Below, in pieces: positions 49,742 through 58,142 of a DNA stretch of 64,000 nt. The stretch lies in NCBI GenBank assembly GCA_023436615.1, contig JAEZIO010000034.1, positions 46,078 to 110,077 of the forward strand, read 5' to 3'. The first letter of the stretch is position 1. Every line of letters begins with the position of its first letter. Source of the stretch: Pseudomonadota bacterium. Lineage in GTDB: Bacteria > Pseudomonadota > Alphaproteobacteria > Sphingomonadales > Sphingomonadaceae. The position numbers and the translations under genes were made by a program. The notes under the pieces are model-generated. The model saw only the letters and a program-made list of their open reading frames with translations, had not been told where the DNA came from and ran no database searches.

Positions 49742-50434
49742 TTGCTTGTAACTTCGATGGTCGACAAGGAAGCCATCCAGGGCTTGTTGCTCGCCCTCGA
49801 TCTGGGCGGGACCTTCGTTTTCGCAATCAGCGGCGCCTTTCTGGGCGTTCGCCACAAGCTCGATTTCTTCGGAGTCCTTGTGTTGTCCTTTGTCGCGGCA
49901 AGCGCAGGGGGGATCGCCCGCGACGTCCTGATCGGCTCGGTCCCGCCTGCCGCTCTGAGCGACTGGCGCTATTTCGCCGTAGCCATGATTGCAGGGATAA
50001 TGACCTTCATCTGGTCATCGCCGGTTTCCAAGTATCATAGGGCTATCCTCCTGTTCGACGCCGCTGGTCTCGCTTTCTTCGCGGTCTCAGGCGCGCAAAA
50101 AGCCATGGCATTCCAGCTGAATCCCATGATGGCCGCGCTGCTTGGCATGGTGACGGGAATCGGAGGAGGAATGAGCCGGGACTTGCTCATCGCAAGGACC
50201 CCCGTCGTCCTGAAAGGTGATCTCTATGCAGTCGCTGCCCTTGCCGGGGCCGGGCTGGTAGTTGCGGGCGAACAGTTCGGCTGGCCCATCCTGCTTGCCA
50301 CGGTAGCCGGCGGCCTGTTGTGTTTTGTGATTCGGCTTCTCGCGATCGTTCAAGGATGGGGCTTGCCCGTGGCGCGGCCGGATAGAGGACAGGGCGAACC
50401 CGGCGAAGGTTCGCAGTACGAGGTTGGGCCTTGA
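49742..50434 (+). CDS. TRIC-family (YadS/UPF0126) channel-like membrane protein
   Basis: About 225-230 residues with two repeats of three helices. FAISGAFLGVRHKLDFFGVLVLSF and FFAVSGAQKAM mark the repeat starts; GGIARDVLIG and GGGMSRDLLIARTPV mark the conserved GG-x2-RD kinks. This is the trimeric intracellular cation channel fold, glycine-rich and conducting K or Na ions in homologues. TTG 49742 has AGGTGG at the right distance; ATG 49757 is the alternative. Confidence 0.88.
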   Translation: MLVTSMVDKEAIQGLLLALDLGGTFVFAISGAFLGVRHKLDFFGVLVLSFVAASAGGIARDVLIGSVPPAALSDWRYFAVAMIAGIMTFIWSSPVSKYHRAILLFDAAGLAFFAVSGAQKAMAFQLNPMMAALLGMVTGIGGGMSRDLLIARTPVVLKGDLYAVAALAGAGLVVAGEQFGWPILLATVAGGLLCFVIRLLAIVQGWGLPVARPDRGQGEPGEGSQYEVGP

Positions 50435-50468
50435 TCGTCTCCGGCTCGCCATCGGGCGGGCAACACCG

Positions 50469-51764
50469 CTACCGGATTTCCGCCAGCTCCACGCCCTTGG
50501 TTTCCCGCGCGAGCAGCGCGCTGATGCCGCTGATGACGCAGGCGATGGCGACATAAATCGACACCGGCTGCGACGAGCCGAAATCCTTGTACAGCCACAA
50601 AGCGACGATCGGCGCGAGCGAGCCAGCGAAGATGGCGGTCAGCTGGTAGGCGATCGACACGCCCGAATAGCGGATTCGCGTCGGGAACAGCTCGGTGATG
50701 AAGGCCGCCTGCGGCGCATACATCGCGCCATGGAGGACGAGGCCGATCACGATCGCTGCGATGATCGATGTGTCGCTGCCGCTCGCGAGCATCGGGAAGA
50801 ACAGGAAGATGAAGGCGGCGAGGCCGAAGGCGCCGAACGCATAGACCGGGCGTCGGCCGATACGGTCGCTAAGCGCCGCGAGCAGCGGGATCGCGACGAA
50901 CTGGACGGCGGCGCCAACCAGCAGCGCGTCGAGCGCGAGACTCCGGCTTTCGCTCGCGACATCGACGAGGAAGGTCAGCGAGAAGACGGTCAGGATGTAA
51001 TAAGAGATGTTCTCGCCGACGCGCAGGCCCGCGCCGAGCAGGACGGCGCGCGGCCGCTCGCGGATCACGTCCATCGCCGGAAGCTTCGGCGGGACTTCCG
51101 CCTCATCCATCGCCTTTTCGAACATCGGGCTCTCGGCGACGCGGTTGCGGATGTACCAGCCGACGATCACCAGCAGGCCCGACAGGAGGAACGGCACTCG
51201 CCAACCCCAGGCGATGAAGTCGGCTTCGCTCTGGAAGCCGGCCATGAGCGCGAGCACGCCGGCGGACAGCAGGCTGCCGAGCGGGACGCCCGCCTGCGGC
51301 CAGCTGGCCCAGAAGCCGCGGCGCTTCGCATCCCCATATTCGGCCGCCATCAGCACGGCGCCGCCCCATTCGCCGCCGACGGCGAAGCCCTGGACCAGGC
51401 GCAGCAGGATGAGCCCGATCGGCGCCCACACGCCAATCGCGGCGTAGCTCGGCAGCAGGCCGATGAGCACCGTCGCGATGCCCATCATCACGAGGCTCCA
51501 CATCAGCAATTTCTTGCGGCCGATGCGGTCGCCGAAATGGCCGAACACGATACCGCCGAGCGGGCGCGCGACGAAACCAACGGCATAGGTCGCGAAGGCG
51601 AGCAGGGTGCCGACCAAAGGATCGAAGGAGGGGAAGAACAATTTGTTGAACACGAGCGCGGCGGCGGAGCCGTAGAGGAAGAAATCGTACCACTCGATCG
51701 TGGTGCCGATCAGGCTTGCCATGATCACGCGAGTGAGCGGCGTGCGTTCCTCGGTTTGCGCCAT
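50469..51764 (-). CDS. MFS transporter, metabolite:H+ symporter type
   Basis: Twelve hydrophobic helices over 431 residues. The signature of the MHS family is present: IGTTIEWYDFFLYG in helix 1, VGFVARPLGGIVFGHFGDRIGRKK for motif A, and LRLVQGFAVGGEWGGA in helix 4. ALSDRIGRRPVYAFGA repeats motif A in the second half. Substrates of such proteins are organic acids, osmolytes or shikimate; unknown here. ATG 51764 follows GGGAGGA. The 58-bp repeat element lies 19 bases upstream of the start codon. Confidence 0.9.
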   Translation of the reverse strand: MAQTEERTPLTRVIMASLIGTTIEWYDFFLYGSAAALVFNKLFFPSFDPLVGTLLAFATYAVGFVARPLGGIVFGHFGDRIGRKKLLMWSLVMMGIATVLIGLLPSYAAIGVWAPIGLILLRLVQGFAVGGEWGGAVLMAAEYGDAKRRGFWASWPQAGVPLGSLLSAGVLALMAGFQSEADFIAWGWRVPFLLSGLLVIVGWYIRNRVAESPMFEKAMDEAEVPPKLPAMDVIRERPRAVLLGAGLRVGENISYYILTVFSLTFLVDVASESRSLALDALLVGAAVQFVAIPLLAALSDRIGRRPVYAFGAFGLAAFIFLFFPMLASGSDTSIIAAIVIGLVLHGAMYAPQAAFITELFPTRIRYSGVSIAYQLTAIFAGSLAPIVALWLYKDFGSSQPVSIYVAIACVISGISALLARETKGVELAEIR

Positions 51765-51782
51765 TCGTGTCCTCCCTGGCTC

Positions 51783-51840
51783 CGTCATTGCGAGGAGTGG
51801 AGCGACGAAGCAATCCAGTTGTGGGTTGGCTGCAATGACG
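51783..51840. repeat. 58-bp element with 9-bp terminal inverted repeats
   Basis: CGTCATTGC (51783-51791) and GCAATGACG (51832-51840) bracket GAGGAGTGGAGCGACGAAGC and following sequence. Elements starting CATTGCGAGGAG...GCGACGAAGCAATCCAG are dispersed in many proteobacterial and other genomes as non-coding repeats. It sits in the divergent promoter region of the MFS and acylase genes. Confidence 0.7.
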
Positions 51841-51883
51841 CAGCCGCCTTGTTCCCCGCGGATAGGCAGCTTAGCCCTTTGAC

Positions 51884-54079
51884 ATGCGCGCGTTCCTTCT
51901 TCCGTTCCTCCTTCTCCTCACCGCCGCGGCAACGCCGACCGAGCTCGACCGCTGGAAAGCGGAGGCGAGCCGAGTGTCGATCGCTCGCGACGATTGGGGG
52001 ATCGCGCATGTCAGCGGTCCGACCGACGCCGACGCGGTGTTCGGGATGATCTACGCGCAGGCCGAGGACGACTTTCCCCGCATCGAGGCAAATTATCTGA
52101 CCGCGCTCGGACGGACCGCGGAAGCCGAAGGCGAGGAAGCGATATGGCAGGATCTGCGCGCGCGGCTCTACGTCTCGGAAGACAAGCTGAAGGCGGATTA
52201 TGCGCGCAGCCCCGAGTGGCTGAAGCGGCTGATGAACGCCTGGGCCGACGGGCTGAATTACTATCTCGCGACGCACCCGCAGGTGAAGCCGCGCGTGCTG
52301 ACGCGCTTCGAGCCATGGATGGCGCTGAGCTTCACCGAAGGCAGCATCGGCGGCGACATCGAGCGGGTCGATCTCGATGCGCTGCGAGCATTCTACGAGG
52401 GCAGGCGAGTGGCGCTCCGCGCCGCGCCTTTACACGAACGGCAGGGTTCCAACGGAATCGCGATCGCACCGAAAATCGCCGTCCCGGGGACCGGCGCGCT
52501 GCTGCTCATCAACCCGCACACGAGCTGGTATTTCCGGTCGGAGCTCCAGATGACGAGCGGCGAGGGGCTGAACGCTTATGGCGCGGCGACCTGGGGCCAA
52601 TTCTTCATCTACCAGGGCTTCAACCCCAACGCGGGCTGGATGCACACGTCGAGCGGCGTCGATGTCGTCGACGAATTCGCTTACGAGGTGCGCTTGCCCG
52701 AGCTGGGCCCGCGCTATCGCTACGGCAGCGAGTGGCGGGTGATGGACCAGCGGCCGGTGACGATCCGCTACCGCAAGCCCGACGGGAGCCTCGGCGAGCG
52801 GAACTTCATCACTTATTTCACGGATCGCGGGCCGATTGTCCGAAGCGAGCTGACGTCGACGTGCGCGCCGCCGCCGAAGAAGGATCAGCGCATCTGCTGG
52901 ATCGCCTTCGCGATGATGGATCGGCCAGTCGAGGCGCTGCAGCAGTCGTTCCTGCGAACAAAGGCGAGCGACCTCGAATCATTCCTGAAGGTCGCCAACC
53001 TCAAGGCGAACAGCTCGAACAACACGATCTTCGCCAGCCGGAAGGGGGAGGTCGCCTACCTCCACCCGCAATTCGTCCCCGTTCGCGATGAGCGGTTCGA
53101 CTATACCAAGCCCGTCGACGGCAGCGACCCGCGCACTGCCTGGCGCGGCCTCCACCCGCTGGCCGAGCTGCCGAGCACGATCAACCCGCCCAACGGCTGG
53201 GTGCAGAACACGAACACGTGGCCATATCGCGCCGCCGGATCGTTCAGCCCGGACCCCAACCACTTCCCCAAATATATGGACATGTACGGAGAGAATCACC
53301 GCGGGCTCCACGCGCTGCGGCTGCTCGAGGGCAGCAGTGGCTGGACGCTCGACAGGCTGAAGTCGGCGGCGTTCGACGCTTACCAGCCCGGCTTCGCCGA
53401 GCTGATCCCGCAGCTGGTCCAAAGTTATGGCGCGCTGCCGCGCAGGGACAGCCGCCGCGCCGAACTTCGCGATGTCGTTCGAACGTTGCGAGCCTGGGAT
53501 TATCGCTGGAGCGCCGAGTCGGTTGCGCAATCGGTGGCGATGTTCTGGGTCAAGGCGCTGACGGCAAGGGTCGAGCGGCGCCGCGATGAGCCAACGAATC
53601 CGTACATATTGCGGCTCGGCCGCGATTCGAGTGCGGAGCAGAAGATCGCCGCCCTCGAGGAAGCTGTCGGGAGACTGCGGCGCGACTTCGGCAAATGGCA
53701 GGTGCCGTGGGGTGCAATCAACCGGGCTCAACGGCTTTCGGCGGCAATCGCGGACCCCGCCTACAGCGACGCCGCACCGAGCGTCGCTGTCCCGTTCGCG
53801 GACGGAAACTATGGCTCGCTCGCTTCGGTGCGCTCGAACCCGAAGGCGGGCACGAAGAAGTGGTACGGCGATTACGGCAACAGCTTCGTCGCGGTGGTCG
53901 AGTTCGGGCCCACGGTGCGCGCGCGTGCCGTTACGGCAGGCGGCGAGAGCGGCGATCCGAACTCGCCGCACTTCAACGACCAGGCGCTTCGCTACGCGTC
54001 AGGTGCGCTTCGGGAGGTCTATTTCTATCCCGAGCAGCTGCGCGGCCACACCGAACGCGTGTACCGGCCGGGCGAGTAA
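51884..54079 (+). CDS. Penicillin-acylase-family hydrolase (PvdQ-like N-terminal nucleophile acylase)
   Basis: The 731-residue precursor has a signal peptide (FLLPFLLLLTAAATP), an alpha chain beginning VSIARDDWGIAHV, and a beta chain that should be freed by self-cleavage before Ser189 (QG-SNGIAIAP), the nucleophile. Later: LLLINPHTSWY, GFNPNAGWMHTSS and PPNGWVQNTNTWPY, whose Asn contributes to the oxyanion hole. The pattern is closest to PvdQ and other acylases of N-acyl-homoserine lactones or lipopeptides, so quorum-signal degradation is possible but unproven. It ends directly against the converging pip gene. Confidence 0.88.
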   Translation: MRAFLLPFLLLLTAAATPTELDRWKAEASRVSIARDDWGIAHVSGPTDADAVFGMIYAQAEDDFPRIEANYLTALGRTAEAEGEEAIWQDLRARLYVSEDKLKADYARSPEWLKRLMNAWADGLNYYLATHPQVKPRVLTRFEPWMALSFTEGSIGGDIERVDLDALRAFYEGRRVALRAAPLHERQGSNGIAIAPKIAVPGTGALLLINPHTSWYFRSELQMTSGEGLNAYGAATWGQFFIYQGFNPNAGWMHTSSGVDVVDEFAYEVRLPELGPRYRYGSEWRVMDQRPVTIRYRKPDGSLGERNFITYFTDRGPIVRSELTSTCAPPPKKDQRICWIAFAMMDRPVEALQQSFLRTKASDLESFLKVANLKANSSNNTIFASRKGEVAYLHPQFVPVRDERFDYTKPVDGSDPRTAWRGLHPLAELPSTINPPNGWVQNTNTWPYRAAGSFSPDPNHFPKYMDMYGENHRGLHALRLLEGSSGWTLDRLKSAAFDAYQPGFAELIPQLVQSYGALPRRDSRRAELRDVVRTLRAWDYRWSAESVAQSVAMFWVKALTARVERRRDEPTNPYILRLGRDSSAEQKIAALEEAVGRLRRDFGKWQVPWGAINRAQRLSAAIADPAYSDAAPSVAVPFADGNYGSLASVRSNPKAGTKKWYGDYGNSFVAVVEFGPTVRARAVTAGGESGDPNSPHFNDQALRYASGALREVYFYPEQLRGHTERVYRPGE

Positions 54080-55048
54080 TCAGCCGGCGAAGCGGTCGGT
54101 CGCCCGCACGAGGCCGTCGAGGATTCCAGGCTCGTTGTAGAGGTGCCCGCCGTCGTCGACGATCTGCAGGTCGACTTCCGGCCACGCTTTCTTGAGCGCC
54201 CAGGCGGCGCGCGGCGGCGTGCAGCAGTCGTGCCTGCCCTGGACGATGACTCCGGGGATGTGCCGGATCTTCTCGACGCCGCGCAGCAGCTGCCCTTCCT
54301 CGAGCCAGCCCTTGTGGATCATATAGTGGTTCTCGATCCGCGCGATCGCGACCGCCTTGTCCGGCTCGGTGAATTCCTCGATCACGTGCGGGTTGGGAAG
54401 CAGGGTCACCGTTCGGCCTTCCCAGGTGCTGAACGCCTGCGCCGCCTTTAAGCGAAGCTCGGGATCGTCGCTGGTCAGCCGCTTGCGATAGGCGGTCAGC
54501 ATGTCGCCGCGCTCGTCTTCGGGGATGAAGCTCGTGAAGTCATCCCAGCCGTCAGGATAAAGCGACGACGCGCCCCCCTCCCTGTACAGCCAGTCGAGCT
54601 CATACTGGTGGAACAGGAATATGCCACGCAGCACCAGCTCGGTCACGCGTTCCGGATAGGTCTCGGCATAAGCGAGCGAGAGGGTCGAGCCCCAGCTGCC
54701 GCCGAACACCATCCATTTGTCGACCTTCGCGACTTCGGTGCGCAGCTTCTCGATATCGTCGACGAGGTCCCAGGTCGTGTTGTTGTCGAGGCTCGCGAAC
54801 GGGATCGACTTGCCGCAGCCGCGCTGATCGAAGACCAGGATCTTGTACTTGTCGGGATCGAACTGGCGGCGGTGATCGGGGCTCGAGCCGCCGCCGGGGC
54901 CGCCGTGCAGGAACACCACCGGCTTGCCGTCCGGATTGCCGCAAAGCTCCCAGTACAAGCTGTGGCCGTCGCCGACGTCGAGGTGGCCGCTCTCGTAGGG
55001 CTCGATCGGCGGGTAGAGGGTGCGGCGCTGGCTGACGGGCATGTCCAT
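54080..55048 (-). CDS. pip: Proline iminopeptidase
   Basis: An alpha/beta hydrolase of 322 residues releasing N-terminal proline from peptides. HGGPGGGSSPDHRRQFDP forms the oxyanion loop, DQRGCGKS follows, and the nucleophile elbow is FGGSWGSTLSLAYA. The catalytic Asp and His are in the RHDCC and GGHLYNEP segments. The stop directly abuts that of the acylase gene. gshA ends one base upstream of its start, so these two are cotranscribed. Confidence 0.94.
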   Translation of the reverse strand: MDMPVSQRRTLYPPIEPYESGHLDVGDGHSLYWELCGNPDGKPVVFLHGGPGGGSSPDHRRQFDPDKYKILVFDQRGCGKSIPFASLDNNTTWDLVDDIEKLRTEVAKVDKWMVFGGSWGSTLSLAYAETYPERVTELVLRGIFLFHQYELDWLYREGGASSLYPDGWDDFTSFIPEDERGDMLTAYRKRLTSDDPELRLKAAQAFSTWEGRTVTLLPNPHVIEEFTEPDKAVAIARIENHYMIHKGWLEEGQLLRGVEKIRHIPGVIVQGRHDCCTPPRAAWALKKAWPEVDLQIVDDGGHLYNEPGILDGLVRATDRFAG

Positions 55049-55049
55049 C

Positions 55050-56435
55050 TTAAAAGCTCATCTCCGAATAGATGCGGCTCAAATCCCCTTGCCACTCGCC
55101 GTGGTAGAGGTCGAGCAGGCGCTCCGCCGGCGTTTTCCCGCTGGCGACGATCTCGTTGAGCGGATCGAGGAAGCCGCTTTCGCTATCGCCGGCAGAATTC
55201 AGGCGTCCGCGCCGGGTCAGACCCTGCGCCGCGATATCGAGGACGATGCGCGCGAGATCGTGGACCGTCCCGCCGCCGGGAACCTCGGCCCGCAGCGCCA
55301 TCTTCGGGACGTTGCGGCGAAGCTCCTCATGCTCGTCGTTGGTCCAGCCCTTGACGAGATCCCAGGCGGCATCGAGCGCCTGGTCGTCGTAGAGCAGGCC
55401 CACCCACAAGGCCGGAAGCGCGCAGATGCGGCTCCAGGGACCGCCGTCCGCGCCCCGCATTTCGAGGAAGCTCTTGAGGCGCACCTCCGGGAAGATCGTC
55501 GACAGATGATCGACGAAGTCCGAGACGAGCGGCTTCTCGCCCGGGAGCTGCGGAAGCTTGCCTTCGAGGAAATCGCGGAAGCTCTCGCCAGCGACGTCAA
55601 CGTACCGACCGTCGCGGAAAACGAAATACATCGGCACGTCGAGCGCATAGTCGCAGTAGCGCTCGTATCCGAAGCCGTCTTCGAACACGAACGGGAGCAT
55701 GCCGGTGCGGTCGGGGTCGGTGTCCTCCCAGATGTGGCTTCGGTAGCTGAGGTAGCCGTTGGGCTTTCCGTCGGTGAACGGTGAATTCGCGAAAAGCGCG
55801 GTCGCCACCGGCTGAAGCGCGAGGCCCACCCGGAACTTGCGGACCATGTCGGCTTCCGACGAGTAATCAAGGTTCGTCTGGATCGTGCAGGTGCGCAGCA
55901 TCATGTCGAGGCCGAGCGAGCCGACCTTGGGCATGTAATCGAGCATGATCCTGTAGCGCCCCTTGGGCATCACCGGCAGGTCGGAGCGCGCCTTGTCCGG
56001 CCACATGCCGAGACCGAGGAAGCCGACACCGAGCCGCTCGCCGATCTGCTTGACCTGGTTGAGGTGGCGCCCGGCTTCCGTGCAGGTCTGGTGCAGCGTC
56101 TGGACCGCTGCCCCGGAAAGCTCGAACTGGCCAGCGGGCTCCAGGCTGATCGTCCCGTCGGTCCCGGTCAGCGCGATGACGTTTTGAGCGCCATTTGGGC
56201 CGTTCTCGACGACGGGGTTCCAGCCGAACTCGGTGAGGCCGAGGAGAAGGTCGCGAATACCGCCGGGCTCGTCATAGGAGGGGGCGCGGTGGTCGTCCGT
56301 GCGATAGACGAACTTTTCGTGCTCGGTGCCGATGACCCATGTCTCGCGCGGCTTCTCGCCGCGGGCGAAAGTCGCGAGCAATTGGTCGCGGCTCTCGATA
56401 AATGGGCTCGCGCTGTCATCGGTCCGCGTCGTCAT
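55050..56435 (-). CDS. gshA: Glutamate-cysteine ligase (plant/alphaproteobacterial type)
   Basis: The first step of glutathione synthesis, joining glutamate and cysteine with ATP. The 461-residue protein is of the GCS2/plant-like class: WVIGTEHEKFVYR near the start, ISLEPAGQFELSGA, GLGMWPDKARSDLPVMPKGRY and MLRTCTIQTNLDYSSE. I start at ATG 56435 (MTTRTDDSAS). It runs into pip with a one-base gap, an arrangement suggesting linked amino-acid and glutathione metabolism but not proving it. Confidence 0.94.
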   Translation of the reverse strand: MTTRTDDSASPFIESRDQLLATFARGEKPRETWVIGTEHEKFVYRTDDHRAPSYDEPGGIRDLLLGLTEFGWNPVVENGPNGAQNVIALTGTDGTISLEPAGQFELSGAAVQTLHQTCTEAGRHLNQVKQIGERLGVGFLGLGMWPDKARSDLPVMPKGRYRIMLDYMPKVGSLGLDMMLRTCTIQTNLDYSSEADMVRKFRVGLALQPVATALFANSPFTDGKPNGYLSYRSHIWEDTDPDRTGMLPFVFEDGFGYERYCDYALDVPMYFVFRDGRYVDVAGESFRDFLEGKLPQLPGEKPLVSDFVDHLSTIFPEVRLKSFLEMRGADGGPWSRICALPALWVGLLYDDQALDAAWDLVKGWTNDEHEELRRNVPKMALRAEVPGGGTVHDLARIVLDIAAQGLTRRGRLNSAGDSESGFLDPLNEIVASGKTPAERLLDLYHGEWQGDLSRIYSEMSF

Positions 56436-56504
56436 GGTCGGCGCGCTTAGCTGCGCGGGCAAAGCCGCGCCAGCACTTCCGCCTTATGACGCAAGCAATG
56501 CCGC

Positions 56505-57242
56505 TTATGGGCGCCAGTCGCCCGCAACCGCCATGTAGGTCGCGACGGCGGCGAGCGCGGCGGTTTCAGCGCGAAGGATGCGCGGGCCCAACGAGATCGC
56601 GATCGCATTCGGTGCCGCCCGGATCGCCGCCCGTTCTTCCTCGGTGAAGCCGCCTTCCGGCCCGGTGAGGACAGTTGCCGGTCCCGGTACGAAAGCCGTG
56701 GCGGCGGGCTCGCCGCCGCCTTCGTCGGCGAAGTAGAGCCTGCGGCCCTCAGCCCCGAGCAGGTCGCGAAGCGGAGCCGGCTCGTGGATGTCGGGCAGCC
56801 GCGTTCGGCCGCATTGCTCGGCCGCCTCGATCGCGATCGCCTGGAGTCGCTCGGTCTTCACGCGATCGACGATCGTGCGCTGCGTGATGACTGGCATCAG
56901 GCGCGCGACGCCGAGTTCCGTCGCTTTTTCGACGAGCCAGTCGCTGGGCGCTCGCTTCACCGGCGCGAACGCGAGCCACAGGTCGGGCACCGTCTCCGCC
57001 TCGCGGGTTTGGCGCTCGATGGCGAGAACCATGCGCCTCTTGGCGGACTCGGCGATCCGCGCAAGCCATTCGCCCGAGTTGCCGTCGAACGCGAGAAGCT
57101 CGGCGCCTTCCCCAAGCCGCAGCACGTTGCCGAGATAATGCGCTTGCGAAGCGTCGAGTTCGATGCGCGCGCCGGGGCCCAGCGGGTCGCGCACGAACAG
57201 GCGAGGCAGGCTTTTCGGCGGCCAGGCGGGCGTTGCAGGCAT
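56505..57242 (-). CDS. rsmE: 16S rRNA (uracil1498-N3)-methyltransferase RsmE
   Basis: A SPOUT methyltransferase of 245 residues. The N-terminal PUA-like part has LPRLFVRDPL and HYLGNVLRLGEG, while the knot contains VEKATELGV, IEAAEQCGRTRLP, LTGPEGGFTEEE and SLGPRILRAETAALAAV, all diagnostic of RsmE. ATG 57242. It lies 69 bases upstream of gshA and just downstream of a PilZ gene on the same strand. Confidence 0.94.
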   Translation of the reverse strand: MPATPAWPPKSLPRLFVRDPLGPGARIELDASQAHYLGNVLRLGEGAELLAFDGNSGEWLARIAESAKRRMVLAIERQTREAETVPDLWLAFAPVKRAPSDWLVEKATELGVARLMPVITQRTIVDRVKTERLQAIAIEAAEQCGRTRLPDIHEPAPLRDLLGAEGRRLYFADEGGGEPAATAFVPGPATVLTGPEGGFTEEERAAIRAAPNAIAISLGPRILRAETAALAAVATYMAVAGDWRP

Positions 57243-57274
57243 CGCCGCGGCTTAGCCGCCAGTCGGCGCGACGG

Positions 57275-57694
57275 CTACTGGATGCGCGGGCTCACGGCGA
57301 GCGCGGCGTCGAGCAGCGCCGGATGCAGCCGGTTGAGGAACTTGCAGCCGACCTGATCGCCTTGCTGCCAGATGACATAGGCGTCGAACGGCGCCAGCCC
57401 CTCCATCTCCAGCGCCACCACGGTGCCGGGTCGGACCTGCCGGTCGAGCTGCAGGCGGCATCCGCAGGTCGACAGGTCTGACAGGACGACGCGGCGGGGG
57501 CGAGGTCCGACGTGGCGCAGGAGCGCGCTGATCCGCACCGGGTGGCGAACGTCTCGGCGCTTCTCCGGATGCTTGAGGAGGTCCCGGTAGTAGCGCGACG
57601 CGCGCAGATGCGTGCAGCGCTCCTCGGCGTTCGTCGCCTCGTCGGCAAGCGCGAGCGCTTCGAGAAGGCGCTTCGTGAAATATGCGTCGTACAT
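57275..57694 (-). CDS. PilZ-domain protein
   Basis: A 139-residue protein with an N-terminal helical segment (FTKRLLEALALADEATNAEE) and a PilZ domain: RRDVRHPVRISALL supplies the arginine pair and LSDLSTCGCRLQL the second motif (usual D/N-x-S-x-x-G; here D-L-S-T-C-G). The domain commonly binds cyclic di-GMP and regulates motility, adhesion or polysaccharide. GAGGAG precedes the ATG by about eight bases. Its upstream region is the 448-base gap. Confidence 0.88.
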   Translation of the reverse strand: MYDAYFTKRLLEALALADEATNAEERCTHLRASRYYRDLLKHPEKRRDVRHPVRISALLRHVGPRPRRVVLSDLSTCGCRLQLDRQVRPGTVVALEMEGLAPFDAYVIWQQGDQVGCKFLNRLHPALLDAALAVSPRIQ

Positions 57695-58142
57695 ACGCCG
57701 TTGCTCCTCTGCCCGAGCACGGTCTTTCGGTCGTCGTTACAGGGCCAAAACGCTTACATCAGTTTTGGGATGCAACTACTAGAACAAAAACCAGTGCAAA
57801 ATGGACAGGTTTCCAGGGCGGCGAAGGGTCAGTTCCCGGCGTCTATCGCGCGGGCGTTTCCGCCGACGCGGAGCGCGTGAAGCATCTCTCCGAAGTGGCG
57901 GCAGGCGCGTTCGTGAACGGATCGCTCGACAGGATCGTGCGAAGCCTGGGCAAGCTCGAGTTCCTCCAGGAGTCGCTGCAGAACATAGGTCTCATACACC
58001 GCCGCACCCTCGCAAAACAGCAGTAGTTACAATGAGATAGCCACGAATCGCATGTTGCAATTCTGAACTTGCGCGACAGCTTTCATTCAGGCTCCCGCCC
58101 GGCCCCCTTCCGAAGGGGAGCCGCTTCCCCGATAGAAGGGGA
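57695..58142. other. 448-base gap between pilZ and ubiA
   Basis: The left part (about 57735-57810) is unusually AT-rich for this genome and could hold promoters on both strands. The centre carries one coding-like stretch (see the next entry). The right end before ubiA includes GGAAGGGGG-type purine runs. No RNA gene or repeat is recognised. Confidence 0.5.
57877..58026 (+). CDS. Possible small protein, unknown
   Basis: A 49-codon frame from GTG 57877 to TAG 58026 (KHLSEVAAGAFVNGSLDRI, then RSLGKLEFLQESLQNIGLI). The frame is open to 57682 but lacks another good start codon. Support is codon-position bias only: the third positions are overwhelmingly G or C, as in the neighbours, and GCGGAG precedes the GTG. 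The product would be a soluble helical peptide. It could also be the remnant of a larger gene. Confidence 0.35.
   Translation: MKHLSEVAAGAFVNGSLDRIVRSLGKLEFLQESLQNIGLIHRRTLAKQQ

Noticed and set aside
50424..52049. Plus-strand 541-codon frame over the MFS transporter
   Set aside because: Antisense to a complete MFS protein and very rich in Asp/Arg/Glu/His.
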